Assembly: GCF_000687475.1 (NCBI RefSeq)
Contig: NC_057318.1
Coordinates: forward strand, 2,418,001-2,482,000
Source: Ustilaginoidea virens
Lineage: Eukaryota > Ascomycota > Sordariomycetes > Hypocreales > Clavicipitaceae
Length of the DNA stretch: 64,000 bases
Direction of reading: 5' to 3'
Under the pieces are notes generated by a model. It made no database searches, had not been told where the DNA came from, and was given only the letters and a program-made list of their open reading frames with translations. Position numbers and translations under genes: made by a program. Shown here one piece after another: positions 1 through 14,900 of the stretch (its first letter is position 1; each line of letters begins with the position of its first letter).

Positions 1-3000
1 AATATCTACTCTATCTACTCCCTAGGCTATAAACCAAACTAGATAACCCCCTTTACCGTATTTGCTAAGCTCCTACCCCGCCCCTATAGTGCCTTTATTA
101 GGGACTTTAATATATACCACCCTCTCTAGGATAGCCTAGATTAGACCTCGCCTAATATTGATACTCTCTTTAAACTTATAATATAGTAGCGGCTTAGGCT
201 AGTCACTCCTTACGGCAAGGTAATAAAAAGGGCCCTAGGAAAGAGAAGTAGCACTATTGACTATATATAGGTTATACTAGATATTATAGTTAAATATTTT
301 AGAAATATTAACCTTACCGGGTCTAACTATATCCCCTAGCTTATATATATCGAGACTGATAATTATTATATAAAAGCCCCCCCCTTAAAGAACGGCTAGA
401 AGTCCTTTAATTAATACCTTACCTAAGCTAAAGCAAAAAACCGACTTACTACCTATTATGCTAGGGCCTTGCTCTGCTCCCCTGCTGAGATAGATACATA
501 TGCCGAATAGCTTACTAGCTAATTCTAGAATATCGCCGATATTATGGCACTAAAGAGGGCACTTAAAGCTTCCGGTGTAGAGCCCTAGTAGAACTCCCGC
601 GCTAAAATGACCTAAATAGTAATAAAAAAAGCCTACCGAAAATAGGCAGTATATTATACCCTAGAGAACCTTAGCACCGCCTAAAAAGCAGGAGCGACTT
701 AATCCTATACTATCTAGGAGGAATAATGCTAATTATAGCGAGAGGCCCTTAATAAAGCAACCGTATAGAATGCCGACCTATAGTCTCTAGAGAAATAGGC
801 CCGCTTATATAGTAGCCTCCCGCCCGAATTAAGAGAGATCCCCCTATTAGAATAAAGCGGTCTAGGCCTAAAAGTAATAATATATAAAGAAAAAGCATAA
901 GTACTCGCCTAATGGTTCTTCCCTACCTCTTAGGCTATTTATAATAATATCCCTAACCCGATATTCCCCTAGCTTATTACTATTATATTCCCCTCTATAA
1001 ACTCCTTTACCTATAAAGAGGTATATACCGTATTATGCAATATAGCAGGCTAGAAAGTATTAGGCCCCGACGGGCTCCCGATAGGATTCCTTAAAGTATA
1101 TAGCCCTCTATTCGTTTAAACCCTAATACACCTCCTTAATAAAATATACTATATTAGGTACTACCCGGCCTAGTTTTAGGAGGCTAAAATAGTAGTACTA
1201 TAGAAGCTTAGGAAAAGGCCTAAGGAATATTTAAAAGTAAAAGGATAGAGATTAATATCGTTATTTAACCTAATAGGGAAGGTTATAGAAGCTATAATCG
1301 CGAGGCGGCTTATTGCCGCCTTTAAGGAGGGTAACCTCCTTCCGGATCTTTAAATAGGTAATAAGGCAAACCGGTTAACTAATATAGCACTAAGTATATT
1401 AATAGAGATTATTCGTACGACCTAGTATTATAATAGGATCGCCTTACTCTTTTAACTAAATATATTAGTAGCATTCGATATAATTAATTATACCTGCTTT
1501 ATCTACCTACTCCTTAATAAAGGGCTCCCGCTATAGCTTATAGTATAGGTATATAGCTTTACCGATTTGCAAACGGTATAGATCTACTTCGAGGGATAGC
1601 TTATAGAGAAATTGCTAATTACCGCTAAGATATTATAAGGGTCCCCCTTCTCTTTTATCCTCTTCTTCGTCTATATTATACTGCTTTATAAAAGGCTATA
1701 AGAGGTAGCCTTAACTATTATACTAGGCTTTACCAATAATATAAATATTATAGCCTATAAGAGAGATATAGGGGAGACGAGGGCGCTACTTAAGAAAGTA
1801 TAACTTATCTGCAATAGCTAGTCTAAATAAGCTAGATTTAACTTTAACCCTAGCAAAAGTAAGCTTATCTACTTTACCTATATATATAAGGCGGATGAGA
1901 CTATAGTATAGCTTAAGACTATAATAATTTAGCTAAAGTAGTATATTAGATTCTTAGGAGTCGAAATCTACTATAAGCTAAAATAGAGGGAATACTATAT
2001 TAAGATTATAAAGAAACTTAAGCGGTAGCGATTTACACTTATAGTAATAGCAGCCTTAACCTAGGGCTACTAATACCGGGAAGTATGCCTGGTCTATATA
2101 TAGGTTATTTAAACCTCTATTGCCTTTAGCGTAGGGGTATAGTATACCCCTACCGCCCTTAGAGGGGTGGCAAAAGGTATTGCAAAATCCTTAGCTATAG
2201 AATAGTCAGCCTGCCTCTATATAGTTATTAGGGCCTTTAAGGCTATACCGCTAGATACCCTTAAGATTGAGGCAGCTATGCCCCTAATTAACCTCTATCT
2301 TAACTATATCTACTAGCGGTTCTTTAAAAGAATGGAAAAGATAGGTATAACCGATAGGATTAACTATATATTAGTAGTAATAGCGGTAATACTCTAATAC
2401 TATCGAAGGAAAGGTTACTAAAGACCTTTAGCCTATATATTATTCCTTAATCCCGACTTTAGTTAGCTTTTAGCCAAAGAGCAACTAGTAAAAGATTAAT
2501 ATAACCAATAGTAGAGTAATTAGGCAATAATAAAGGCGAAATACCCCTAGCGTAAGACCTTAGCAGCCGAGAAAGTATTAGACTTCTAATCTATAGCGAA
2601 AATAATCTAATTATACGAAAGTCTATAGAAGTATAAATCGGCGATATTTACCTAACTCTATATAGAAAAAATCGGCCTTAATTCCTTCTTCTACTTCTAA
2701 TAAGTTCCCTTAATGCTATTACCTCTCTATTGCTATAGGGAAGGCCTAGAAGACCTCTACTATATTATCCTCTCCTATCTGAAGTACTATAGATAAAAGT
2801 ATATACTCTTTAGGCCTAGTCCTAGCTTTAGCTTACTTCGCGACCGATACGGTATATCTATTATACTTAATAAACCACGCTTTATATAAGTAATCGCTTA
2901 CTAGATGCTTAGTATTAACCGATTTAATTAATTCTAACTCGCTTAATCCCTTTAATATAGTATAGCCAGAGGCGCTACTAAATACCCCTATATAGCCCCT

Positions 3001-4505
3001 ATATAATATTCATAGTAATCCCATAATAGGAATAAAGTGCACTAGGAATAAGTAAATCTCTTAGGCCCTATAGGCCGAAACTAGTTAATAGTTATTATAT
3101 TAGTAATAGGGGTATTCTCCCCTCCCTCCCACCCCTCGCCCTCCCTATTACTCTCCCCCCCCTTATCTCTAGTCTGCTCCCCCTCTAAAGCCCCCTCCCC
3201 TCCCTCCTTTTAAGCTAGGAAAACCTATAACGATATAACGATATCCTTTTAAGCGTAGGCCTATTGTTTTAAAGCGAGGACCTTCTTCTTTTTAAGGTTT
3301 AGTATCTCTTAGGTTACCCTAGGAGCGCTAAGGCCCCCTACCGCTGCAGCTGCCGCCACTACTGCCGCCTAATTATGCCCCCGAAAGGCAGACGCCTATT
3401 TAGCCTTCTACTAAAGGGCCTTATAATTATCTACCTAAAGCTAAAGATAGTTAGCCGGTGGCTTATATTATACACAAATCGAAAACGTATTTCTATTCCC
3501 TTAGTAATAATCTCCTATGCATTTAGGAGCTTTTATACCAGGACTTAGTTCCTAGGGGTCCTCTCTAGGGGTATATATATCTTACCCGTAAAGGCATAGG
3601 GATAGTAGGCCGCATTAGTCCCTGCCTATATTAGCTTCGCTAGAGAGTAGGTACGACCTGGTCTATACCTTATTAACTGCAGCATCGATACTTAGGATCC
3701 TCTAAGCGTATTAGATGCAGCCCGTAAGGCTATATATATAGTTCTCCGGGCTATATTATAAGGGTTAGCTGCGGTCTTACCGCGCGTAAGACCTATACTT
3801 ACCCCTTTATCTAGTATCGCCGACCGCTTAAGTATCTTTGCTATTATTATTTTTATTATTACTGGTGTTATTATTACTGCTGTTATCGTTGCTGCTGCTG
3901 CTGTATTGCTAATAGGGTTAGTACCGGCCCTATACCGCGATAGAGGGGTTATTATATACTTTGAAATTGGCGCTATGAAGGAAAAGAAGAAAAGAAGAAA
4001 AGGCACTAAGTTGGGGGGCATTGCTAACCTATATACTGACGCAATGCCTAAGGCTGCCTGCTTTAACCTTTAGAATTGGCTTACTTTTTCTTCTGACCTA
4101 AAAATTGATATATACCGAGAAGCGCCTAGGCTACTATAGATGCGCGCCCGGCGAGAATATAATTGCTGCGAGCGCACTACCGGCCCTACCCCCCTAGCTT
4201 TACCCTCCTCTTACTTTTCACCCGATAAGATTACCGACCCGGACCCGATACTCTAGGACTTCTCGCTCGTATTCTTCCTATATAATACCGCTAGATATAG
4301 TCCTAAGCGGTTGCGCACCCTATTCTCTTACGCACTAGATATCCGCCGCCCCTAATGCGGGGCGATAAAAAGCAGAAATCAAGAAAGTAGGAAGGGTTTT
4401 CCTCCCGGCTACTAGGTTTTTCCCTTTCCGAATTATCTATATAGAAGTACTAGATAGGTTATTTAGCTTTAAAATAGCCTCTAGCGTAATTTAATAATAA
4501 TAATA
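1..4505 (+). mobile_element. Tad1-like LINE copy 1 (RIP-inactivated, 5' end outside window)
   Basis: The plus strand preserves the order of a Tad1-type LINE ORF2. An APE-type endonuclease block lies near 20-360, where the usual GDFN motif reads RDFN at 100-111. A reverse transcriptase follows at roughly 900-2100, where the FADD catalytic box reads F-T-N-N at 1729-1740. Degenerate C-terminal ORF2 sequence runs to about 3000. A 3' region follows with a pyrimidine-rich tract (3115-3215), a GCT/ATT trinucleotide tract (3836-3905), a conserved stem-loop (about 4390-4430) and a (TAA)n tail (4491-4503). There is no long ORF: TAG/TAA stops occur throughout and CpA/TpG are nearly absent, as expected from RIP. 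The endonuclease and RT assignments rest on motifs shared with the better-preserved copy at 30.4-37.8 kb. The exact 3' boundary is about +/-10 bp. Confidence 0.85.
3836..3905 (+). repeat. Trinucleotide (ATT/GCT) tract in LINE 3' region
   Basis: An imperfect run of ATT, GTT and GCT triplets. Equivalent tracts sit at the same place in the other LINE copies. On the opposite strand it reads as low-complexity Ile/Ala/Thr, which explains spurious small ORFs here. Confidence 0.8.
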
Positions 4506-5998
4506 TAGTAGGAATAAGGAGCCCTAAGAATAAATAAATCTCTTAGGCCTTATAGGCTAAAACTAATCGATAGTTATTATCTTAATATTAAAGGTATCTT
4601 TTTTCCCCTCCCCCCTTTTACTCCCCTTATTGCCCTCCCCCCCTTTATTTTTATCGCCCCTATTATCCTTATTATCCCTATTATCCCTATTTTGCCTCTC
4701 CTCTAAAGCCTCCCCCCCTCCCTTTAGGCTAAAAGCACCCTTAGGGAAATAGTAATATCTTTTTATACCTAAACCTACCGCTCTAAGGCCTCTATCTTTC
4801 GCTCTTTAAGGTCTAATATCTCCTAAATTGCCTTAGGAATATTAAGGCCCCCTATTGCCGCTACTATTACTACCGCCGCTTAATTATATCCCTAGGAAGC
4901 AGACGCCTATTTAGCCCTCTATTAGAGGGCCTTATAATTATCCACTTAGAAATAAGGATTATTAGCTAATGCCCTATACTATATACGAATTAGAAATTTA
5001 CTTTTACCCCCTTAGCTACTATCTTCTATACCATAAGGAGTTCCTATACTAGGACCTAGTTTTTAGGGGTCTGCTTTAGTAGTATATAAGTTTTACCCGC
5101 TAAGATATATAGATAGTATGCCGCGCCGGTCCCTACTTATATTAGCCTCGCCTAAGAGCGGGTATAACCTAGCCTATACCTTATTAGTTATAGTACTAAT
5201 ACTTAGGGTCTTCCGAGTATATTAAATATAGCCCATAAGACTAAATATATAATTCTTTAGGCTACTATATAAGGGTCAGCTATAGTTCCACTACGCATAA
5301 GACCTATACTCACCTCCTTATTAAGCGTTACTAATCGCTTAGGCATTTTATTCTTGTTATTATTATTTTTATAGCTATTGCTATCGCTATTATTATTATT
5401 ACTACTACTGCTGCCGTTCTACTAATGGGGTCAGTATCGGCCCTATATTGCGATAGAGGGGTTATTATATACTTTAAAATTAGCGCTATAGAGGAAAAGA
5501 AGAAAAGAAGAAAAGGCATTAAGTCGAGGGAATCGCTAACCTATATACTAATGTAATGCCTAAGGCTACCTGCTTTTATCCTCAACTTTAGCTTACTTTT
5601 ACTTATATACTATAGACTAATGCGCTTAAGATACATCTAGGCCCTTATAGGTATTTGCCTAGCGAGAATACCGCTGACCCTACCCCCCTAACCTTACCTC
5701 CCCCTCACTTTACACCTAAAAGAACCCCGACCTAAGCCTAATACTCCTGGAATTTTTATTTACACTCTTCCTAAGTAATGCCGCTAGATATAGTCCTAAG
5801 CGGTTGCACACCCTATTCTCTTATGCACTAGATACCTATCGCCCCTGCTGCGGGGCGATACATAATAGCAACTATAAACGTAGGAAGGGTTTTCCTCCCG
5901 GCTACCGGGTTTTTCCTTTCCGATTTATCCTATAGAAGTACTAGATAGGTTGTTTAGGTCTAAATAGCCTCTAGAGTAATATATAATAATAATAATAA
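4506..5998 (+). mobile_element. 5'-truncated LINE copy 2 (3' region only), tandem to copy 1
   Basis: This copy repeats the last 1.45 kb of copy 1 in the same orientation: the 'taaatctcttaggcc' segment, a pyrimidine-rich tract (4600-4730), a trinucleotide tract (5346-5415), a GGTTTTCC..GGGTTTTTCC stem-loop (5885-5925) and a TAATAATAA tail (5981-5997). It is a 5'-truncated LINE of the same subfamily. I see no clear TSD; its right end abuts the interior of a minus-strand LINE copy. Confidence 0.8.
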
Positions 5999-7161
5999 TA
6001 GGCGATCGTCTATATAAGGTATAATTTATTAAGTGCGATAGATATACCGTATTGGTTATAAAGTAGGCTAAGGCTAGGACTAAATCTAAAAAATATATAC
6101 TTTTATCTATAGTATTTTAGGTAGGAGAAGATAATATAGTAAAGGTCTTTTAGGCCTTCTTTATAATAGTAGAGAGATAATAGTATTAAAGAAACTTATT
6201 AAAGGTAAAGGAAGGAGTTAAAGCCGATTTTTTTCGTATAAAGTTAGGTAAATATTACTAATTTATACTTTTATAGACCTTTATATAGTTAAGTTATTTT
6301 CGCTATAGAATAGAAGTCTAATACTCTTTCGGCCGCTAAAGTCTTATACTAAGGGCGTTTTACCTTTACTATTGCCCGATTGCTTTACTATTAGTTATAC
6401 TAGTCTTTTGCTAGTTTTTTTTTAGCTAAAAGCTAATAAGAGTTAAAATCGGGAAATAGGATATAGGCTAAGGGTCTATAGTTATCTTTCCTTTATCGGT
6501 ATTAGAGTATTACTACTACTACTACTAATGTGCAATTAATCCTATCGGTTATATCTATTTTAGCTATTTTTTTAAGGAATTGCTAGTAGATATAATTAAG
6601 ATAGAGGTCGATTAGGGGTATAACTGCCTCAGTTTTAAGGGTATTTAGTAGTATAGCTTTAAAGGCCTTAGTAATTATATAGAAGTAGGCTAATTATTCT
6701 ATAGCTAAAGATTTTATGATACCTTTTACTACCCCTTTAGGGGCGGTAGGGGTATACTATACCTTTATGCTAAAGGCGATAGAGGTTTAGATAACCTATA
6801 TATAGATAAGGCATATTTCCCGATATTAGCAGCCCTAGGTAGAGGCCGCTATTATTATAAGTGTAAGTCACTATCGCTTAAATTTTTTTACGATCTTAAT
6901 ATAGTATTCCCTTTATTTTAGCTTATAGTAGATTTCAACCCCTAAGAATCTAGTATATTATTTCGGCTATATTATAGCGGTCCCAAGCTATACTAGGGTT
7001 TTGTCTGCCTTATATATATAGGTAAAGTAGATAAGCTCGCTCTTATTAGGGTTAAAATTTAGTCTTACTTACTTAAACTAATTATTATAGATAGCTTATA
7101 CTTTCTTAAGTAGCGCCTTAGTCTCTCCTATATCTCTCCTATAGGCTATAATATTAGTATT

Positions 7162-7883
7162 TTTTGCAATTCTCAAGGTTACTATAAAAGCAGAGCCTTA
7201 CTAGCTAGCTAGATGGCACAAGACTGTCTGCAACCTGTGAACTAATCTTAGTATAATACTAGATTTTTTACCAAGTCCTAAGACTATACAAGTGCTATAA
7301 AGCAGGGCAAGTGTAAAGGCAAGGCAAATATAAGATAACCAGAAACGCAGGGAAGGTGGGAGTTAAGAGGCATATAGTGCATTAACAGACTCGATTGTGC
7401 TACCCTTCTACTATCTAGAAAGAAGGGGAAAAGCTATCCTATATATACATGAAGGAGGGGTGGGCCCAGACACTCAGGGTAGCCAGTAAGAAGGCTCCCC
7501 GTAATGCTTGCTATAATACGTCAGCAACCCCGCTATATCCGACCTTTCCAACCACCCTAACCACCGCACTAGTAATTAGTCACCACGCTAGTAACTAGCC
7601 ACCACGCTAGTAGGCCACCACGCTAATTTAGCAATGCCACACCACGCTAGTAGGCCGCCACCACGCTAGTAGGCAACCACGCTAATTTAGCAATGCCACA
7701 CCTTTTCAACAAGGCCTACCTTACTTGATATACAGTAAATAATCTACTGAAAATCCTAAGGTAAAAGGCAAAGGCCTAAGGTAAGACCACTATAAGTCCA
7801 AGAGGCGGTATAAGGGCCAGGAGATTAGTAGGCCAGTAGGGCATTAGGCCAGCAGCCTAGTAGGCTACTATAGGATTTTAACA
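7162..7883 (-). mobile_element. Solo LTR, copia-1 family
   Basis: A 722-bp solo LTR, in sense orientation TGTTAAAATCC..GAATTGCAAAA on the minus strand, flanked by the 5-bp TSD gtatt (7157-7161 and 7884-7888). It is nearly identical to the LTRs of the full copia element at 27003-41715. It contains a block of ACCACGCTAGTAGGC-like short tandem repeats at about 7560-7690. It retains many CA/TG dinucleotides, so it is much less RIP-mutated than the LINE it interrupts. Confidence 0.93.
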
Positions 7884-8904
7884 GTATTATTAGTAAAGCT
7901 TAGTATAATAATTGATGTAACCTCTTATAATCTCTTATAGAGCGGTATAATATAAATAAGGAAAAGGATAGGGGAGAGGGGGGACCCTTAAGGGACCCTA
8001 ATAGTAATTAGCAGTTTATCTATAAATTGCCCTTTAAAGTAGATTTATATTAAGTGCGAGTCGGTAAAGTTATATACCTATACTATTAGCTAAAGCGGGA
8101 GCCCTTTTTCTAGCAATAGGTAGATAAAGTAGGTATAATTAATAGTATTAAATATAGCTAAGATATCTAGTTAAAGTAGTAAAGCGATCCCGCTATAATA
8201 TTAGGTCGTATATATAATTTCGATTAATATGCTTAAGGCTATATTAGTTAATTGGTTTGCCCTATTGCCTATTTAAAGGTTTAAAAGGAGGTTACCCTCT
8301 TTAAAAGTAATAATAAACTACTATACGATTATAGCTTTTAGGATTTTTCCTATTAGGTTAAAAAGTAATATTAGTCTTTAGCCTCCTACTTTAGAGTACT
8401 CCTTTAGCTTTTTCTTTAGTTTCTATAGTATTATTACTCTAGCCTCCCGGTATTAAGCTAGGTAGTACCTAATGCAGTATATCTCGTTTAGGAGATATAT
8501 TAAAGTAGTAATAAATAGGGGGCTATATACTTTAAGGAATCCTATTAAAAGCCCATTAAGGCTTAATACTTTCTAGCCTACTATATTACGTAGTGCAATA
8601 TATACCTCTTTATAAGAAAAGGAATCGATAAAAGGGAATATAATAGTAGTAAGCTAAAGGAATATTAGGTTAGAGATATTATTATAAGTGGCTTAAAAGG
8701 TAGGGAAGAACCGCTTAGTAAGGACCTATACTTTTTCCTTATATATTAGAGCTTTTAGGCCTAGGCAACTTTATTTTAATAGAGGGATCTCTCTTAATTT
8801 AGGTAGGAGGCCGCTATATAAATAGGCCTATTTCTCTAAAGACTATAGGTCGGTATTTTAGGCGGTAGCTTTATTAAGGGCTTCTCTCTATAATTAATAC
8901 TATT

Positions 8905-11900
8905 ATTATTATTAAATTACGCTAGAGGCTATTTAGAGCTAAATAACCTATCTAGTACTTCTATAGAGATAATTCAGAAAGGAAAAACCCGGCAGCCGGG
9001 AGGAAAACCCTTCCTACAATCTTGATTTCTACTTTATATCGCCCTATAGCGGGGGCGGCAGGTATCTAGTGTATAAAAGAATAGGGTGCACAATCGCTTA
9101 GGACTATATCTAGCGGTATTACTTAGGAAGAGTGCGAGTATAAATTCCAGGAGTATCGGGCCTAAATTAGAATACTATCAGGTGCGAAATAAAGGGAAGG
9201 TAAGGCTAAGAGGGTAGGATTAGCAGTATTCTCGCCGGGCGTACGCCTTTAGGGGCCTAAGCGTATCTCGGGTGCATTAGTCTATAGTGCGTAGGCAAAA
9301 GTAAGCCAAATTTAAAAATAAGAGCGATTAGCCTTAGGCACTACATCAGTATATAGGTTAGTAATGCCCCCCGGCTTTATACCTTTTTTTCTTTTTCTTT
9401 TTTTCCTTTATAATGCTAATTCTAAGGTATATAATAACCCCTCTATTGCGGTATAGGGCTAATACTGACCCTATTAGTAGATCGGCAGTAGTAGTAACAA
9501 TAGTAATAGCAACAGCTATAATAATAATAATAAGAATAAGAATAGTAATAGTAAAAGCAAAAATGCCTAAACGGTTGGCGATACTAAATAAAGGGGTAAA
9601 TATAGGTCTTACGTACTGCAGAACCACTTCTAACCCTTATATAGTAGCCTAGAGAACTATATATATAGCTATATAGGTTATATTTAATACGCTTAGAGGA
9701 TCCCGAGTATTAATACTGCAGTTAATAAGGTATAGGCCGGGTTATACTTACTCTCTAGTGAGGCTAATATAGGCAAGGATTAGGGCGGCCTATTATCCTT
9801 ATGCCTTAGTGCATAAAATATATATGCCCTTAGAGAGGACCCCTAAGAACCGGGTCTTAATATAAAAACTCTTAAATATATAGGAGACTATTACTAGGGG
9901 GATAAAAGTGCATTTTCGATTTATATATAGTATAAATTACTAACTAACTATCTTTACCTTTAGGTAGATGACTATAAGGCCCTTTAGTAAAAGGCTAAAT
10001 AAGCATCTGCCTCTCGGGGGCATAAATAAGCAGTAATAGTAGTAGCGGCGGTAACAGGGGGCCTTCGTGCTTTTAAGGCAATTTAGGAGATACTAGATCT
10101 TAAGGAAAGGAAGGTCTTCGCCTTAAAATAATAGGCTTATACCTAAAAGGATATCACTATATTATTATAGGTTTTTTTAGCTTAAGATAGGAGGGAGGAG
10201 GCTTTAGAAGGGGAGTAGACTAAAGATAATAAGGATAAAAGGGGGGAAGGTAGTAAAGGGAGTAAAAAAGGGGAGGGAAAAAAAATACCTTTAATACTAA
10301 AATAATAACTATCGACTAGTTTTAGCCTATAGGGCCTAAAAGATTTATTTATTCCTAGGGCTTTTTAATCGTACTATAGGATTACTATAAATATTATATA
10401 GGGGCTATATAGGGGAGTTTAATAGCTCTTTTGGCTATATTATATTAGAGGGATTAAGCGAGCTGGAATTAATTAAGTCGGTCGATATTAAGTATTTAGT
10501 AGGCGATTATCTATATAAGGTATAATTTATCAAATGCAATAGATATATTATATTAATTAGAAAATAAGTTAAAACTAAAACTAAATCTAAGGAATATATG
10601 CCTTTATCTATAGTATTTTAGGTAAAAAAGGATAATATAATAGAGGTCTTTTAAGCCTTCCCTATAGCGGCAAAAAGGTAATAATACTAAGGGTACTTAT
10701 TAGAGGCAGAAAAAGGAGTTAAGGCCGATTTTTTCTATATAGAGTTAGGTAAGTATTGCCGATTTATACTTTTATAGGCTTTCGTATAATTAGGTTATTT
10801 TCGCTATAAATTAAAAGTTTAATACCCTTTCGGCTGCTAAGGTCTTATACTAGGGGCATCTCGCCTTTACTATTATCTAATTATTCTACTATTAGTTATA
10901 TTAGTCTTTTACTAATTGCTTTTTAGCTAGGAGCTAACTAGGATTAAGATTAGAGAATAATATATAGGCTAAAGGTCCTTAGTAGCCTTTCCTTTATCGG
11001 TATTAAAGTATTACTACTATTACTATTAATATACGGTTGATCCTATTAGTTATACCTATTTTAGCTATTCTTTTAAAGAATTATTAGTAGATATAGTTAA
11101 GATAGAGGTCGATTAGGGGTATAACTGCCTCAGTTTTAAGGGTAATTAGCGGTATAGCCTTAAAGGCTTTAGTAACTATATAGAGGCAGGCTAATTATTC
11201 TATAGCTAGGGATTTTACGATATTTTTTACTATCCCTCTAAAGGCGGTAAAGGTATATTATACCCTTATGCTAAAAGCAATAAAGGTTCAAATAACCTAT
11301 ATATAGATAAAGTATACTTCTTAATATTAATAGCCTTAAGTAGAGGCTACTATTGCTATAAGCATAAGTTGCTATTACTTAAGTTTCTTTACAATCTTAA
11401 TATAGTATTCCCTCTATTTTAGTTTATAGTAGATTTTGACCCCTAAGAACCTAATATACTATTTCGGCTATATTACAGCGGTCCTAAGCCATACTAAGGT
11501 CTTATCTGCCTTATATATATAAGTAAAGTAAATAAGCTCGCTTTTACTAAAGTTGAAATTTAATCCTATTTATTTAGACTAATTATCGCAAATAGCTTAT
11601 ACTTTCTTAAATAGCGCCTTAGTCTCCCCTATATCTCTCCTATAGGCTAAAATATTAATATTATCGGCGAAGCCTAATATAATAGTTAATATAACCTCCT
11701 ATAATCTCTTATAAAATAGTATAATATAAATAAGGAAGAGGATAAAAGAGAGGGGGGACCCTTAAAGGACCCTAGCGGTAATTAGTAGTTTATCTTTAAA
11801 TTGCCCCTTAAAGTAGATTTACACTAAGCGCGAGTCGGTAAAGCTATATACCTATATCGCTAGCTAAGGCAAGAGCCTTTTTTTTAGCAATAGGTAGATA

Positions 11901-14900
11901 AAGTAGGTATAATTAATAGTATTAAATATAGCTAAAATATCTAGTTAAAATAATAAGGCGATCCTATTATAATACTAGATTATATATATAATTTCGATTA
12001 GTATACTTGGGGCTATATTAGTTGATTAGTTTACCTTATTGCCTATTTAGAGGTTTAAAAGAAGGTTGCCTTCTTTAAGAGCGGTAATAAGCCGCTATAT
12101 AATTATAGCTTCTAAAACTTTTCCTACTAAATTAAAGAGTAATATTAGCCTTTAGCCTCCTGCCTTAGAGTACTCTTTTAGCTTTTTCCTTAGTTTCTAT
12201 AATACTACTATTTTAGCCTCCCAGTATAAAGCTAGGTAGTACCTAATATAGTATATCTTATTTAGGAGATATATAAAAGCGGTAATAAATAGGGGGCTAT
12301 ATATTTTAAGGAATCCTATTAGGAGCCTATTAGGGCTTAATACTTTCTAGCCTACTATATTATATAATACGATATATATTTTTTTATAAAAAAAGGAATC
12401 GGTAGGGGGGAATATAACGGTAATAAGCTAGGGGAATATTAGGTTAGGGATATTATCGTAAGTAGCTTAAGAGGTAGGGAAGAACCACTTAGTAAAGACT
12501 TATACTTTTTCCTTATATATTATAGCTTTTAGGCCTAGGCCGCCTTATTCTAATAGAGGGATCTCTCTTAATTTAGATAAAAGGCCGCTATATAAATAGG
12601 CCTATTTCTTTAAGGACTATAGGTCGGCATTTTAGGCGGTAGCTTTATTAAGGGCTTTTCTCTATAATTAGTACTATTCCTTTTATACTATATGAGATTA
12701 AATCGCCCCTGCTTTATGTATAGCGCTAAGATTCTCTAAGGTATAATATACTACCTATTTTCGGTAGGCCTTTTTTGCGGTATTTTAGGCTATTTTAGTA
12801 TAAGAGTTCTATTAGGGCTTTACGCTAAGAGCTTTAGATGCCTTCTTTAGGGCTATAATATTAGTAAAACTCTAGAGTTAGCCGGTAAGCTATATAATAT
12901 ATATATCTATTTCGGCAGGGGAGTAGAGTAAGGCTTTAGTATAAAAAATAGTAAATTAGTTTTTAGTTTTAATTTAGGCGAGATATTAGTTAAGGAATTT
13001 CTAATTATTCTTTATAAGGGGGGCTTTTATATAATAATTGCTAGTCTTAATGCATATAAGCTAAGGGATATAATCAGATCTAATAAGATTAGTATTTCTA
13101 AGATATTCTACTATAATATCCTATATAACCTATATATAGTCGATAGTACTATTTCTCTTCTGAGGTGCCTGCCTTATTACCTTATTATAAGGGGTAGCTA
13201 ATCTAAGCCGCTATTAGGTTATAAATTTAAAAAGGGTATTAATCTTAGGTAAAGTCTAGTTTAAGCTATCCTAAAGAGGATAATATATATTAAAGTCCCT
13301 AATAAAGGTACTATAGGGGTAAGGTAGAAGCTTAATAAGTATAATAAAAAGGGTTATCTAATTCGGTTTATAGCCTAAAAAGTAAATTAAATAAATATTA
13401 GTATATAGTAAAAAGATCTTATACTAATTAGGTCCTTTCTTACTAAACTATATACCAGGCCTATACCGCTTATAGATATATATTACTGCTTTCCTATTAT
13501 GCGGTATTAGTATATATTTTCTAAAGCTAGGGCTGAGTAGGGCCCGATTAAGCGCAATAGGTTCTTAGATCGCTATAATATTAGGCTCGCGCTAATAGTA
13601 AAGTACTAATCTTATAAGGGTGGTTTTCTTTTATATATTTTAGTAAAAGACTATTATTATATGGATAATCGTAAAGGGGTTAGTAGTAGCAGTATATTTA
13701 GGGTAGCTATAGGTTAGGTGCCTAAAGTAGGTATAATTATACTATAGTCTAAGGTAGGAGCGGCTTAAAGAAAGGCAGTAATACTACTTTTAGCTTTAAT
13801 ATAGAGGGTTTTATTAATGCTTCCGGCTAGGCGACCTTATTTCTAAAGGGAGGGCTTATATAGGGGAGACCTATTAGCTATATAGTAGCAGCCCCAGTCT
13901 GCAATAGAGATAGTATTAGCGGCTAATATAGTATATAAGGCGAAGAGCTTTAGTCTATTACTATAGGAATTTCTAGCGTTTTCCTATTATTTATTCGCCA
14001 CTTTATAAAGGCAGGACTATATTAGGTAAGGTCTATAATAGTTAAGGTAGGATTCGCATTAGTTCTATATTATAGCTAGGTAGCTTTATTTACCCTTTAG
14101 GTAGTATTTAGAACCGTACTAGCTATAGCGGGCTACTACTATATAATATATAGTAATATAGCCGAATTTAAAGCAATTATAGTATTAGCGGGGATATATA
14201 GTATTATTATAGGGTTCGGCTTTAAATATCTCTACTTAGTATATAATACTAGCCTTATAGAGTTTATTTATAAGGTCGATAGAATTAACCCCTATAATTA
14301 AGGGCGCTTATATTATAATCCCCCTAAGGCAGGAAAAGGAGACCTTAGTAAAGCCCTCTTTATTAGCTTTAATAAGGTTCGACTAAATATCTTCTATTAT
14401 AGTATTCGCAGTATAATAGGTCGGGAAACTCTTAATAATATTACTAAATAAGTATTAATTAAGTTCCGCCTTTTAGCCGAAAGCAGGGCAGACCTAAGCT
14501 ATATCCGTAATATAGCTTACCTTTTCTTTTTTAAAAGTAATAATTATATCGCTATTATAGAGCCTATAGGCCGTAACTACCGCTCTTTTAGTAGTAGCCC
14601 TATTAATTATATTAACGATTTCGATTAGGGTATAATTTTAAAAAATTCTGCTAATAGTATTTCCTTTAATAAAGACTTTACAGTAAATATAAGGGGGTAC
14701 CACTAGGGGAGCTAGGCTATATTAGGGTAGTATAGTAGTAGTATATCCTTATACAGTAATAAATGCCTATATAATAGGGGCTAGCGCGGTCTTTAGGAGA
14801 TTCTATATAGCCTTATTAACTATAGTTTCAATTATCTATATTAAGGTTCCGATAGGGGTATAGATATTTCCTAGATCGGTCTCCTACCGGGCGGTTTCTA

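Noticed and set aside
1..3100. AT-rich block as a possible centromere or mitochondrial insertion
   Set aside because: LINE endonuclease and RT motifs explain it, and the composition is RIP-type (TpA-rich, CpA-poor), not mitochondrial.
7560..7690. CRISPR-like regular short repeats in the copia-1 LTR
   Set aside because: Repeat spacing is irregular, spacers are themselves repeats, and the setting is a eukaryotic LTR; it recurs in every copy of the LTR.
9358..9652. Overlapping small ORFs on both strands around the triplet tract
   Set aside because: They arise from the GCT/ATT repeat (poly Ile/Ala/Thr), occur on both strands, and sit in a LINE 3' region.
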